NCBI GenBank assembly: GCA_050950065.1
Contig: JBMNGX010000003.1
Location: forward strand, 62,001-126,000
Direction: 5' to 3'
DNA from: JBAYOE01 sp050950065
GTDB taxonomy: Bacteria > Spirochaetota > Spirochaetia > Sphaerochaetales > Sphaerochaetaceae
DNA: 64,000 nucleotides
In this document: in pieces, positions 42,783 through 51,490 of the stretch
Numbering within the stretch: the stretch's first letter is position 1
Layout of the letters: every line of letters starts with the position of its first letter
Made by a program: the position numbers and the translations under genes
Notes under the pieces: generated by a model
What the model saw: only the letters and a program-made list of their open reading frames with translations
Told to the model about the DNA's origin: nothing
Databases searched by the model: none

Positions 42783-43826
42783 CTACTGAGGATCTGGGTA
42801 GTAAAACTCGCTTCCCTCATAATTTTCAAACAAAGAGTTATCATCCTCTACTTTCTTCAAGTAGGGGTGAACTATAGGAACCTTACCTCCCCCATTGGGT
42901 AAATCAACAGCATATAAAGGCATTGCCAAACCACTTAAACGTCTACGTAACTCTTTTTCAATCTCAAGCCCTTTTTCTAAGGGGACTCTAAAATGGTTAG
43001 TTCCACTTACTAAATCTCCTTGAAAGAGGTAGTAAGGTTTTATTCTATTACTAACTAGGCTGTTCATCAAAACTTCTAAAGTATCAACATCATCATTTAT
43101 TCCTTTAAGCAAAACAGTTTGATTTAGAACTAAAATTCCGTTGTCGATAAACAAATCAGTTGCTCTAAGAGCTTTTGAAGTAACTTCAGTGGGATGGTTA
43201 AACTGACTCATTACATAAATGGCTTTAAAACCCGATTCTTTTAAAGATGAAATAAGTGAAGGAGTTATCCTTTGAGGATAAGTGACGGCCACTCTTGATC
43301 CTATTCTAATTACTAAATCGTTTCGATAGGTATATAAAATTTTTAAGATGTTTAAAAGATTTTGATCTGAAAGAGTTAGCGGATCTCCTCCTGTAATTAA
43401 AATCTCTTTAACCTCTAAATTCTCTTTTAAGTAAGAACCAACTTCGTGCACCTCTTTATCACTAATTATGTTTTTATCTAAAGAGGTAAAACGGCGTCTA
43501 AAGCAATGACGACAATAAGTTGTACATTTATCAGTCACTAATAGTGCTACCCTACTTTTATAACGGCGAATTAAACGGGGTAAGATACTATAACTACTTT
43601 CTAGTTGAGGATCTTTATCTTCAGAAGGGAAACTTACAAACTCATCACTAGTGGGGATAATTTGTTTTCTTATTGGGTCGTTGGGATTGTTAGGGTCTAC
43701 TAAAGATAAATAGTACTCACTAACTAAGAAAGGAAGTTTGTCGTTGTTTTCATCAAACCAAAGCTCCTCTTTTTCAGTTAGTGTTAAATAGTTTGTTAGT
43801 TGCTTTTTAGTGGTGATAAAGGCCAT
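42783..43826 (-). CDS. epmB: EF-P lysine 2,3-aminomutase EpmB (KamA-like radical SAM)
   Basis: Makes (R)-beta-lysine from L-lysine for EF-P modification. 347 residues, close to EpmB and shorter than degradative KamA. The radical-SAM cluster is C101-C105-C108 in CTTYCRHCFRRRF, followed by EILITGGDPLTLSD. The PLP lysine should be K315 in LPNGGGKVPIVHPYL. It is convergent with efp, with one base between the stop codons, and has its own promoter-like TTTACT/TAAAAC pair that ends six bases before the ATG with no ribosome site. Confidence 0.94.
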   Translation of the reverse strand: MAFITTKKQLTNYLTLTEKEELWFDENNDKLPFLVSEYYLSLVDPNNPNDPIRKQIIPTSDEFVSFPSEDKDPQLESSYSILPRLIRRYKSRVALLVTDKCTTYCRHCFRRRFTSLDKNIISDKEVHEVGSYLKENLEVKEILITGGDPLTLSDQNLLNILKILYTYRNDLVIRIGSRVAVTYPQRITPSLISSLKESGFKAIYVMSQFNHPTEVTSKALRATDLFIDNGILVLNQTVLLKGINDDVDTLEVLMNSLVSNRIKPYYLFQGDLVSGTNHFRVPLEKGLEIEKELRRRLSGLAMPLYAVDLPNGGGKVPIVHPYLKKVEDDNSLFENYEGSEFYYPDPQ

Positions 43827-43832
43827 AGGGAA

Positions 43833-43861
43833 GTTTTACCACAACTGCAATTTAAAGTAAA
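43833..43861 (-). promoter_or_regulatory. Predicted leaderless promoter of epmB
   Basis: TTTACT (43861-43856), 17-base spacer, TAAAAC (43838-43833), then six bases to the ATG at 43826, so +1 would be the A of the ATG. Each hexamer matches four of six consensus positions. Confidence 0.38.
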
Positions 43862-43869
43862 ATGTTCTT

Positions 43870-45207
43870 CTAAGGATCATCTACTAAAGAGTAGATTCCT
43901 GTTTTAGCTGAACCTTCTCGAACTATGATATTTTTATCTTTCAGTTCTTTAAGTGCCCTTTGAACTGTCCTAATAGAAACCTTGGACTCTTTTGCCATCT
44001 CTTGTTGGGTTATAGAACCATCTTCTTTGATAATATCCAATACAACTTTAGCATTTTTAGAGAGGTAATTTACACCGCCATTTACACCGCCATTTACACC
44101 GCCATTTTTATGTTCAGTTAAAACACTTAATGCCTCTTTGTTGTAAGGAAAGGTTACTGAAATAAAGTTATCTGAGATTTCAAAAATATCTTTAGGATAA
44201 GTTTTTAAAATTTTTTTCATCCCAGATCCTAGTTGTTCACACAATTCCATATCTGAAAATATTCTCATAAGTTCTCTGTTGCGAGGGTGGGACCTTCCTC
44301 TAAAAAACTCATCCTCAGGAAGTCCAATTGGAAGTCCCCCAGTGGATACAATCTCGAGTCTATCATCATAAATTTCAAATTGTGGATAAGAGCCATTTAT
44401 ATAGTCGTTATGAATAATTGCGTTAAGAACTGCTTCACGCATTGCATCTTTATCAACTAGGTTAAACTCTCTTCTAGCAGCGCTACCACCAACTCTCACC
44501 ACCGTAGTGTTTGCAACATTTAGTTTATCTAACACTTGATAAGCTGATTTAATTAAGCATCCTCTTCCATACTCATTTCGTTCCAATATGTCATACTTCT
44601 CAGTTCCCCCAAATTTAGCAACTTTAACTGAGTTTCCATTGTTATCTGACATTAGGTAGGCAACATAATTGTACTTCCCATCTTCTGTATAAAGACCTAA
44701 ATTTTTTAAGAAAAACTCACTACTAGCATCAAAACCTTTTTCTGCATAATAAATTTTCAATTGTGTAAATGTGAGGTATTGGTTTGGAGATACTACATTG
44801 CTTAAAGTGTGTGCCACCCTTTGGGAGTTTAATTGATTAATTAACTTATGGTTCATTGGTGAAGATTGGGAGCCTATTCGAATATAGGAACCCTTTTCGC
44901 TCATCCCATACTTTTTTAGGTAATACGGATTTTCTAATCCTTGGGCAACAATTATGCGGATGTATGAAAGTTCTCCCTCTTTTTTCACCTCTACATTAAA
45001 TAGCCCCAAGGCAGCTGGTAAAATGTTATTTTTAATTCTGTCTATTATTGATAAAGAGAGTTTATCAGAATTATCAACACCACAAATTGTCCCATCATTG
45101 CTTAATCCTATAAATAACTCTCCCCCTCCTGTGTTTAAAAAGGCTACAATTTCTTTTTCAAAATCGTCAGAGAGCTCTCTTTTATATTCTACTGAATTAC
45201 TTTCCAT
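43870..45207 (-). CDS. AlbA_2 (Schlafen-like AAA_4) domain putative transcriptional regulator, copy 2
   Basis: 445 residues with the same layout as the gene at 23673: AlbA_2 domain about 1-115 (VEYKRELSDDFEKEIVAFLN, GGGELFIGLSNDG), HATPase_c_4 region about 235-345 (DAMREAVLNAIIHNDY, STGGLPIGLPEDEF, CEQLGSGMKKILKTYP) and a C-terminal winged helix (ITQQEMAKESKVSIRTVQRALKEL). Between the last two is NGGVNGGVNGGVN, encoded by three perfect 12-base repeats. GAGG precedes the ATG. Its promoter has an extended -10. Upstream lie decayed genes, so this may be part of an acquired island. Confidence 0.85.
   Translation of the reverse strand: MESNSVEYKRELSDDFEKEIVAFLNTGGGELFIGLSNDGTICGVDNSDKLSLSIIDRIKNNILPAALGLFNVEVKKEGELSYIRIIVAQGLENPYYLKKYGMSEKGSYIRIGSQSSPMNHKLINQLNSQRVAHTLSNVVSPNQYLTFTQLKIYYAEKGFDASSEFFLKNLGLYTEDGKYNYVAYLMSDNNGNSVKVAKFGGTEKYDILERNEYGRGCLIKSAYQVLDKLNVANTTVVRVGGSAARREFNLVDKDAMREAVLNAIIHNDYINGSYPQFEIYDDRLEIVSTGGLPIGLPEDEFFRGRSHPRNRELMRIFSDMELCEQLGSGMKKILKTYPKDIFEISDNFISVTFPYNKEALSVLTEHKNGGVNGGVNGGVNYLSKNAKVVLDIIKEDGSITQQEMAKESKVSIRTVQRALKELKDKNIIVREGSAKTGIYSLVDDP
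44069..44104. repeat. Three perfect tandem 12-base repeats inside the AlbA_2 gene
   Basis: tttacaccgcca occurs three times without change. The unit is a multiple of three, so copy-number change would lengthen or shorten the GGVN linker without breaking the frame. Confidence 0.9.
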
Positions 45208-45238
45208 GGAAAACTTACCTCACAGTTTTCTAACTTTT

Positions 45239-45247
45239 AGTATAACA
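45239..45247 (-). promoter_or_regulatory. Predicted extended -10 promoter of the second AlbA_2 gene
   Basis: TGTTATACT on the minus strand (45247-45239): TGn followed by TATACT. No convincing -35. Start near 45232 would give a leader of about 25 bases with a GAGG ribosome site. Confidence 0.4.
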
Positions 45248-45281
45248 TGCCTAACTATAAGTAGAACTATCCAATTTATGG

Positions 45282-45680
45282 TCAATAGTACTCATTTTCT
45301 ATTTTAGGAACAGTTATTAAGAATTGATTATCAAGGACACCTTTTGGTACAATTTGCCTTTTTCCCGAGCCAAGATTGATCTTTGAGATATCAATATATT
45401 TATTCCAAGTGGGGCTAACTCATTTTGCAAGCCACAAAAACAACCTCTTTGCTTTAATACTAGTGCAATTCTCAAGTAGTAGTTGCAATCGTGTAGGTCT
45501 CAAATTAGCGGCTCCTTCTAACATATCTTTTGCTTGATAAACATCTTCTTTGGTTTTAATGATGCTAGCCAATTCAATAAAAACACGCTCAGCACTTGAA
45601 TATCTAATTGGCCAAGTACACAAACCAAATGGATCTACAACTATACCAATAGAACTCACTGAAAATAGGTTTTGCTTCAT
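45282..45680 (-). pseudogene. AbiEi-type antitoxin (type IV toxin-antitoxin), truncated and interrupted
   Basis: Reading from ATG 45680, the first 86 codons include SSAERVFIELASI, LEGAANLRPTRLQLLLENC and IKAKRLFLWLAK, the C-terminal domain of AbiEi antitoxins. An in-frame TGA at 45422-45420 interrupts it. The same frame continues with WNKYIDISKINLGSGKRQIV and VLDNQFLITVPK to a stop at 45284-45282, which is the rest of that domain. The N-terminal half, including the DNA-binding domain, is absent. No intact AbiEii nucleotidyltransferase follows; the AlbA_2 gene is next. This is a decayed type IV toxin-antitoxin relic. Confidence 0.78.
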
Positions 45681-45692
45681 AGTAACAAGACT

Positions 45693-45979
45693 TTAATCTT
45701 TTTCTACTTTCTCAACCCATAGGGATAAATTTTCTTTATTACATACTTTTAAGCTTTGCGACTTTCCAAGTGCCAAATAGTGGGAATATATAAAATCCCT
45801 AACAGCACTTATGTGCCCAATATAAGCATCAAAGCCTAGTAACGTTAGTGAATAGAGAATACTTTACCATTTCAAAGGAATCCTGACTTTCGATATAATC
45901 GGTGTGCTACAGCTGTTACTTCAATACCATTTTGTTTTAGCCATGCTCTATCAACTAAAACTACATCTATCCTTGCCAC
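45693..45979 (-). pseudogene. Frameshifted remnant of an unidentified gene
   Basis: Three short stretches on the minus strand in different frames read like one protein: RIDVVLVDRAWLKQNGIEVT, then DYIESQDSFEMVKYSLFTNV, then GFDAYIGHISAVRDFIYSHY and onward to KVEKD-stop at 45695-45693. I cannot name the family. It lies 12 bases upstream of the AbiEi remnant and may be its former partner or an unrelated gene of the same acquired island. Confidence 0.4.
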
Positions 45980-46089
45980 TACCTCCAGTGTGTAAAGACC
46001 TTAAATAACATACTATGAGTATTTAAATTATAGATTATATAAACCATACCAATTGCTTTAAGTTAACTTTTCTTATAGTGATAAATCTT
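45980..46089. other. Intergenic tract upstream of the MFS gene
   Basis: AT-rich sequence between the remnant at 45979 and the MFS promoter. I see no gene, hairpin or repeat in it. Together with the two pseudogenes it makes 45208-46145 the longest stretch of the window without an intact gene. Confidence 0.6.
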
Positions 46090-46118
46090 TTGCATCCCCT
46101 TTAAATTACTGGTACACT
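46090..46118 (+). promoter_or_regulatory. Predicted promoter of the MFS transporter gene
   Basis: TTGCAT (46090-46095), 17-base spacer, TACACT (46113-46118). The AGAGG ribosome site follows before the ATG at 46146. The hexamers are only moderate matches. Confidence 0.35.
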
Positions 46119-46145
46119 TTTACCATCACATCAAAAGAGGCTGCC

Positions 46146-47465
46146 ATGACAAAAAAGAGAGAACAAAAGAGTATGAAAGGGTATTACATGATAACCTTTC
46201 TCATTGGACTAGGCTTTTTCACCATGGGGTTGATGGACCCCCTGTATGATACCTATGTACCAATATTTTTAGGTCGCTATATTGAATCTAATGCTGTTAT
46301 TGGGGCGATTATGACGATCGATAACATCTTCGCAATTTTCTTAATTCCAGTTTTCAGTGCATTAAGTGATCGAATACGCACTCCCATTGGAAGGAGAATG
46401 CCCTTTATAGTTGTCCTTTTGCCCTTAAGTGGAATTGCATTTGGTTTAATGCCATTTAGCGCTTTGTGGTCACTTCCATTTTTAGTAATCTTAATCTTTG
46501 CCCTAAACTTGTTTAAACAAGCAGCAAGAGGCCCAGTGGTGGCTCTCATGCCCGATATGATTCCTGGTGAGATAAGATCAGAGGCTAACGGTGTTATTAA
46601 CACAATGGGTGGAATTGCTTCTATTGTTGGAACAATTGGCTTAGCACAACTTATGAGAGTTAAGATTAACCTTCCCAATCGTGGTCCTACAGATGATATT
46701 TTAGCTTTCCCATTAGCAGGTGTATTGGTAATCTTAGCTGCTATTTTACTATTTTTATTTGTTAAAGAGAAAAATGCCAACTATGAAGAGAAAGCTGAAG
46801 AAGAGCATGTTCCAATAATTAAATCTTTAAAACAGATTTTAGGTGAAGAGGAGAAAAGTGCCCTCTTTATCCTCTTATCGCTTCTGTTTTGGTTCATTGG
46901 ATACCAAGGAGTTTTACCCTTTGTTGGTAAATACTCAGTTGAAATTTTACGCACTTCCACAGGTAATGCAGCTTTAGCTGCTGGAATGGTTGGAATTGCT
47001 TATGCAATATTTGCCATCCCCAGTGGAATAGTGGCTCACAAAAGAGGGCGTAAGAAAACTATTAGAACTGCTTTAGCATTTTTAGTTGTTGTTCTTCTTT
47101 TAGTGTTTGGCCATTCTTTAGTAGTTAAAGGCTCTGGTAGCCCCTCTTTAGCCTTAACAATCCCATTTTGGGCTTTGATGTTTGCCTTTGGAATATTCTG
47201 GGTAACTGTTGTTACTAACTCTTTTCCAATGTTGTGGCAAATGGCCGATTATTCAAACATCGGAATTTACACAGGTCTTTACTACTTCTTTAGCCAACTA
47301 GCTTCAATTATTGCTCCCCCAATTACTGGAGCCTTAATTGATATCTTTGGTTACGGTTCGTTATTTATCTTTGCAGCTGTCTGTATGGCAATTGCTTTTA
47401 CTTTAATGGGCAAAGTTCATAGAGGCGAACCTCAAGATGATCCAGAACCTGTGGCAACTGTCTAA
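46146..47465 (+). CDS. Major facilitator superfamily transporter (sugar/cation symporter-like)
   Basis: 439 residues with twelve membrane helices. The loop between helices 2 and 3 reads SDRIRTPIGRRMPFIV, the MFS motif A as found in SLC45 and GPH-type sugar symporters; a second such motif, HKRGRKKTIRTALAF, lies after helix 8. The overall layout (MDPLYDTYVPIFLGRYIES, ARGPVVALMPDMIPGEIRSEANG) is typical of sucrose/H+ symporter-like proteins of spirochaetes and clostridia. Substrate is unknown. It is monocistronic, with AGAGG before the ATG and a strong terminator after the stop. Confidence 0.87.
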   Translation: MTKKREQKSMKGYYMITFLIGLGFFTMGLMDPLYDTYVPIFLGRYIESNAVIGAIMTIDNIFAIFLIPVFSALSDRIRTPIGRRMPFIVVLLPLSGIAFGLMPFSALWSLPFLVILIFALNLFKQAARGPVVALMPDMIPGEIRSEANGVINTMGGIASIVGTIGLAQLMRVKINLPNRGPTDDILAFPLAGVLVILAAILLFLFVKEKNANYEEKAEEEHVPIIKSLKQILGEEEKSALFILLSLLFWFIGYQGVLPFVGKYSVEILRTSTGNAALAAGMVGIAYAIFAIPSGIVAHKRGRKKTIRTALAFLVVVLLLVFGHSLVVKGSGSPSLALTIPFWALMFAFGIFWVTVVTNSFPMLWQMADYSNIGIYTGLYYFFSQLASIIAPPITGALIDIFGYGSLFIFAAVCMAIAFTLMGKVHRGEPQDDPEPVATV

Positions 47466-47477
47466 ATTTACGAATAA

Positions 47478-47507
47478 GGCCATCGCATTTTGCGATGGCC
47501 CTTTTAT
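47478..47507 (+). terminator. Strong terminator between MFS gene and the convergent polA operon
   Basis: Perfect 10-bp stem GGCCATCGCA (47478-47487) and TGCGATGGCC (47491-47500), TTT loop, tail CTTTTATTT on the plus strand. On the minus strand the tail is weaker, but the hairpin lies just past the last gene of the convergent operon and may serve both. Confidence 0.88.
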
Positions 47508-47511
47508 TTAT

Positions 47512-48168
47512 CTAGAACTCTAGACGATCAAATAAATCATCTACTGCCTTTTTACGTCTCTCTGCAGCCTCTTTTTCAAAGGAAATTGGTTCAATAAATA
47601 TTGCCCTTTGCCCTTCTACATTAATCTCTGGCCACTTAAAATCTTCTTTAACTGCCATGGGAGCTACAACAGGTTCAACAACTTTAGGCTCTTCTTTAAC
47701 TACAGGAGTTACCACTTTAGGGGCCTCAGGTTTTACCACAACAGGTGCAACCACTTTAGGCACCTCTTTAACTACAGTAGGTTCTGGTTTAACCACTACA
47801 GGTTCAGCCTTTTTGGATTCCTCTTTGACAACCACTGGTTCTACCACTTTGGGCTCTTCTTTAACTACAGGGGGCTCTGGTTTTGCCACAACAGGTGCGA
47901 CTACTTTAGGCTCCTCTCTTACAACTACTGGCTCAACCACTTTAGGCTCTTCTTTAACAACAGGTGCAACCTCTTTCTCTTTTGGTTCTACCTGCTTTAC
48001 CTCTACCTCTTTTTTAACCACTGGCGCTACTACTGTTTTTACAACACTAATAGGTTCAATGTTTAATGCTTCTCTAATTAGAGGGTTGTAGTAAACTACC
48101 CCTGCAAAAATAAAGATACTTAAAGAGATAGCAATTCCTAAAAAAATAAAAATACCTGTTTTTCTCAT
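47512..48168 (-). CDS. Membrane-anchored P/K/E/V-rich repeat protein (TonB-linker-like)
   Basis: 218 residues from ATG 48168, after the coaE stop; the longer frame to 48201 overlaps coaE. One membrane helix (about 4-28, TGIFIFLGIAISLSIFIFAG) is followed by about 130 residues of near-repeats of the type VVKEEPKVVEPVV, and a C-terminal tail with WPEINVEGQRAIFIEPISF and a charged helix. The repeats look like the rigid periplasmic linker of TonB, but no TonB C-terminal domain is seen and no ExbB/ExbD is near. A periplasm-spanning spacer is a fair guess. It is last in the polA operon. Confidence 0.7.
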   Translation of the reverse strand: MRKTGIFIFLGIAISLSIFIFAGVVYYNPLIREALNIEPISVVKTVVAPVVKKEVEVKQVEPKEKEVAPVVKEEPKVVEPVVVREEPKVVAPVVAKPEPPVVKEEPKVVEPVVVKEESKKAEPVVVKPEPTVVKEVPKVVAPVVVKPEAPKVVTPVVKEEPKVVEPVVAPMAVKEDFKWPEINVEGQRAIFIEPISFEKEAAERRKKAVDDLFDRLEF

Positions 48169-48179
48169 CCCATTTAATC

Positions 48180-48773
48180 CTATAGTCCCATAGTAGCCCA
48201 AAACTTCTCAATTTGTCGATAAATAAATCGTCTTGGTACCCAATTAAAGATAATAAATACCTTTATTGACCTTTTCAACTCCTTGAGTCGGATCTCTTTT
48301 TGAGCTTTTTCTATTTGGACAAACTTTTTAATATTAGTTTTGTCCCTTTTGTGAGAACGAAAGAAGCGAATAAGGGTGGGCGTTGCAACATAAATAGTTG
48401 CATCACACAGCTTCTCTAAGTTCATCCTCTTTAAAAGGGCTGCATTTATGATAACCCCTTTTGTGTTAGCAGCTCTCTCTAATTCAATTAAAGAGACAAC
48501 TTCCTCAACCATTTTAGGATGGACAATAGATTCAAGTTCCTTAAGTTTTTTGTTATCACCAAAAACTATTTTACCCAACTTCTTTCGATCTACTGTCCCC
48601 TCTTCATTCAAAATCTCCAAACCAAAGAGATTAGTCAATTGCTTTGTACTGCTACTAAGAGCTTGGTGCCCCAGCTGATCAACTTCTATTACCTTTAAAC
48701 CCCCCATCTCAAAGAAAGGGGTGAGACTACTTTTACCAGCACAATAGCGCCCAGTTAATCCAATTGTTATCAA
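48180..48773 (-). CDS. coaE: Dephospho-CoA kinase CoaE
   Basis: Last step of coenzyme A synthesis, phosphorylating the ribose 3'-OH. 197 residues. P-loop GLTGRYCAGKSS, then VIEVDQLGHQAL and LESIVHPKMVEEV typical of CoaE. Start is TTG at 48773 overlapping the polA stop (TTGA), with GGGGAG seven bases before it, so it is coupled to polA. The C-terminal 40 residues (FVQIEKAQKEIRLKELKRS) are basic and more divergent than usual. Confidence 0.88.
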   Translation of the reverse strand: MITIGLTGRYCAGKSSLTPFFEMGGLKVIEVDQLGHQALSSSTKQLTNLFGLEILNEEGTVDRKKLGKIVFGDNKKLKELESIVHPKMVEEVVSLIELERAANTKGVIINAALLKRMNLEKLCDATIYVATPTLIRFFRSHKRDKTNIKKFVQIEKAQKEIRLKELKRSIKVFIIFNWVPRRFIYRQIEKFWATMGL

Positions 48774-51475
48774 CTCATCTCTCCCCAGTTTTTTCCAGTT
48801 TCAACGGAGACCTTAATAGGTATAGAGAGGTTGTAAGAGTTTTCCATCTCATTCACAACCAACTCTTTCATCACATCCATCTCATCTTCAACAACTTCAA
48901 ATATTAACTCATCGTGGACTTGAAGTAAAAGTTTACTTTTTAGATTTTTACTTTCCATCTTTTTAACAACATTGATCATAGCTAATTTCATTATATCGGC
49001 AGCAGAACCTTGAATTGCACTGTTAACTGCAATTCTTTCTGCTTGGGCTTGTTCCATCTTATTGCGACTACTAATTTCTGGGATAAAGCGTTTGCGTCCT
49101 AATAAGGTTGTTACACTTTTAGTCTCTAAAGTTTGATCTATCACCTTTTGCATAAAATCTTTTACTTTACTGAAGCGCTCAAAGTAGTTGGTGATAAAAT
49201 TTTGAGCTTGTTGGCGAGAAATTCCCAGTTCATTGGAGAGTCTAAAAGCACTCATCCCATACATCACCCCAAAGTTAATTGTTTTTGCAATTCTCCTTTG
49301 TTCAGAACTCACCATCTCACTAAAGACTTCAAAAATTAAAGAAGCGGTGTGGCGGTGAATATCTTCACCTCTTATAAAGGCCTCTTTTAAATATTTATCA
49401 TCAGCTAGGTGGGCTAAAACAACTAACTCAATTTGGCTGTAGTCAGCTGATAAGAACAGCGAGCCCTCTTTAGCCACAAAAGCCTTTCTAATTTGTCTTC
49501 CCTCTTCACTTCTAATTGGGATATTTTGGAGGTTGGGATTTCTACTAGATAAGCGCCCTGTTGCAGTACCTGTTTGACTGTAAGAGGTGTGAACTCTTTT
49601 GGTAGTGGGGTTAATCATTGTTGGAAGAGTTTCAACATAGGTGTTCTTTAGTTTTACTAAAGTCCTATTTTCTAATATTAAACGGGGAACTATATCAAAG
49701 GGGGCTAACTTTTCTAAAACAGCTTCAGCTGTGGAATAACCTGTTTTGGTTTTCTTCCCTGGAGTTAGATTTCGCTCTTCAAATAAGACAGTTTGTAGTT
49801 GTTTGGGGGAGTTAATATTAAACTCATAACCAACCTCATCAAAAATTGCACTTTCGATCTCGTCGATTCTTTTAGTGATCTCTATGTTAAAAACTTCCAA
49901 GCTGTTTTGATCAAGTTCAATTCCAGTAAGTTCCATGTCGGCTAAGATCTTAACTAACTTCATCTCAACATCATAAAAAAGATCCTCAAGTTCCTCTTTT
50001 TTTAGAAGTGGTTTTAACACTTCATATAAGCGCCAAGTTACATCGGCATCCTCTGCACCATAATCAGTTGCTGCCTCTAGACTAACTGAACTGAAAAGAG
50101 ATTTTTTATCAGGTACTACATCGCTGTATTTAATAGTTTCATAATTATCTAAATACTTTTGGGCAAGAAAATCTAAGTTAAACAAAGAGGAGCTATCTAA
50201 AAGCCAAGCAGCTATCATAGTGTCGAAAGCTAACTCAACAGACTCAATTCCCCACCTTTTTAATACTTTGTAATCATATTTTAGATTTTGTCCAACAAGT
50301 TGTAATTTCCGCTCTACTAGATGTTTTTTCAACACCTTCTTAACTTCATCTTCATCTAAGTACTTTTTATCTTCAGCAACTAAGGGAACATAGTAAGCTT
50401 CAAACGGTTTTGAGGTGAAAGAAAAACCAACAATTTCAGCACACATCTCATCTAAGTTTGTTGTCTCTAAATCAAAAGCTACTATCTTCTCTTTTTCTAA
50501 AAGAGTATCTAATTCAGCTACCGATGTTACTAAAGTGTAAGAGCCTTTTTGATTCCAATGGGTTTCGACTTGGCTTTCGATAGTGCTACTTTCTTGTCCA
50601 ATTGTTTTTAAGATTGAGTTAAACCCATACTCTTTGAAAATCTCAGAACCATTGTCCCACTGAACTAACAAGCTACTGTATTGCTCTTTATCAAAAGAAT
50701 CTGTTTTAAAAAGATCACTTTTTAAAGTTACTAATTTTTTACTTAAATAAGCCATCTCTTTATTTTCAACAAGTTTGTTTTTAACTGAAGGGGTAAGGTT
50801 CTCAATATTTTCATAAATCAAATCCAAAGAGGGATACTCACTTAATAACTTTACTGCCCCTTTAGGGCCAATGCCACTAACACCAGGGACGTTGTCACTG
50901 CTATCACCAATTAGTGCTAGATAATCAATTACTTGTGATGGTGTAACATTTAGTTGTTGATAAACTTCATCCTCGTTAACATAGGTGTAAGAGTTCTCCC
51001 CTTTTTTAGGGGGCCTAAGGGCTAAGATATCGTGATTTACTAGTTGTAATAGATCTTTATCACCAGTGACCATTACAGCTTTTAATCCCTCTTTAGTAGC
51101 CTCTTGAGTTAATGATGCTATGATATCATCGGCCTCAAGGCCACTAACGGCGATTTTTTTAATATTTATTTTATCTAAAATATCTATAATTTTAGGCACT
51201 TGTGCATGTAAGTCATCGGGAGCTGCATCGCGGTTTGCTTTGTAAGGCTCATACATTTCGTGTCGAAAGGTGGGCCCTTTACTATCTAACGCAACAACGA
51301 TGTAATCAGGTTCATAATCTCTCATCAACATTAAAAGGGTGTTAAAAAAACCAAACAGAGCTGATACATTCTCCCCTTTTGGATCTTTTAAGGGGCGATT
51401 AATAAAAGCAAAGTAAGATCTATAAATTAAACTATACCCATCTATAATAAAAAGGGACTTTTTTTTATCACCCAT
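48770..51475 (-). CDS. polA: DNA polymerase I
   Basis: 901 residues with all three domains. The 5' nuclease domain (1-290) has FIIDGYSLIYRSYFAF, GDKDLLQLV and GDSSDNVPGVSGIGPKGA. The 3'-5' exonuclease (about 310-500) looks active: AFDLETT (exo I), NLKYDYKVL (exo II) and YGAEDADVT (exo III). The polymerase domain has LSADYSQIELVVLAHL (motif A), RRIAKTINFGVMYGMS (motif B) and LLQVHDELIFEV (motif C). AAAGGAG precedes the ATG. It is followed by coaE, a common pairing in spirochaetes. Confidence 0.97.
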   Translation of the reverse strand: MGDKKKSLFIIDGYSLIYRSYFAFINRPLKDPKGENVSALFGFFNTLLMLMRDYEPDYIVVALDSKGPTFRHEMYEPYKANRDAAPDDLHAQVPKIIDILDKINIKKIAVSGLEADDIIASLTQEATKEGLKAVMVTGDKDLLQLVNHDILALRPPKKGENSYTYVNEDEVYQQLNVTPSQVIDYLALIGDSSDNVPGVSGIGPKGAVKLLSEYPSLDLIYENIENLTPSVKNKLVENKEMAYLSKKLVTLKSDLFKTDSFDKEQYSSLLVQWDNGSEIFKEYGFNSILKTIGQESSTIESQVETHWNQKGSYTLVTSVAELDTLLEKEKIVAFDLETTNLDEMCAEIVGFSFTSKPFEAYYVPLVAEDKKYLDEDEVKKVLKKHLVERKLQLVGQNLKYDYKVLKRWGIESVELAFDTMIAAWLLDSSSLFNLDFLAQKYLDNYETIKYSDVVPDKKSLFSSVSLEAATDYGAEDADVTWRLYEVLKPLLKKEELEDLFYDVEMKLVKILADMELTGIELDQNSLEVFNIEITKRIDEIESAIFDEVGYEFNINSPKQLQTVLFEERNLTPGKKTKTGYSTAEAVLEKLAPFDIVPRLILENRTLVKLKNTYVETLPTMINPTTKRVHTSYSQTGTATGRLSSRNPNLQNIPIRSEEGRQIRKAFVAKEGSLFLSADYSQIELVVLAHLADDKYLKEAFIRGEDIHRHTASLIFEVFSEMVSSEQRRIAKTINFGVMYGMSAFRLSNELGISRQQAQNFITNYFERFSKVKDFMQKVIDQTLETKSVTTLLGRKRFIPEISSRNKMEQAQAERIAVNSAIQGSAADIMKLAMINVVKKMESKNLKSKLLLQVHDELIFEVVEDEMDVMKELVVNEMENSYNLSIPIKVSVETGKNWGEMS

Positions 51476-51490
51476 TGAAAACTCCTTTGC

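Noticed and set aside
45420..45422. Selenocysteine at the in-frame TGA of the AbiEi remnant
   Set aside because: No SECIS-like hairpin after the TGA, the position is not a cysteine in this family, and the N-terminal half is missing, so decay is the simpler account.
47608..48091. Open frames on the plus strand opposite the P/K/V repeat protein
   Set aside because: They are mirror images of the repetitive minus-strand gene, with low-complexity threonine/glycine or phenylalanine/tyrosine runs and no ribosome site.
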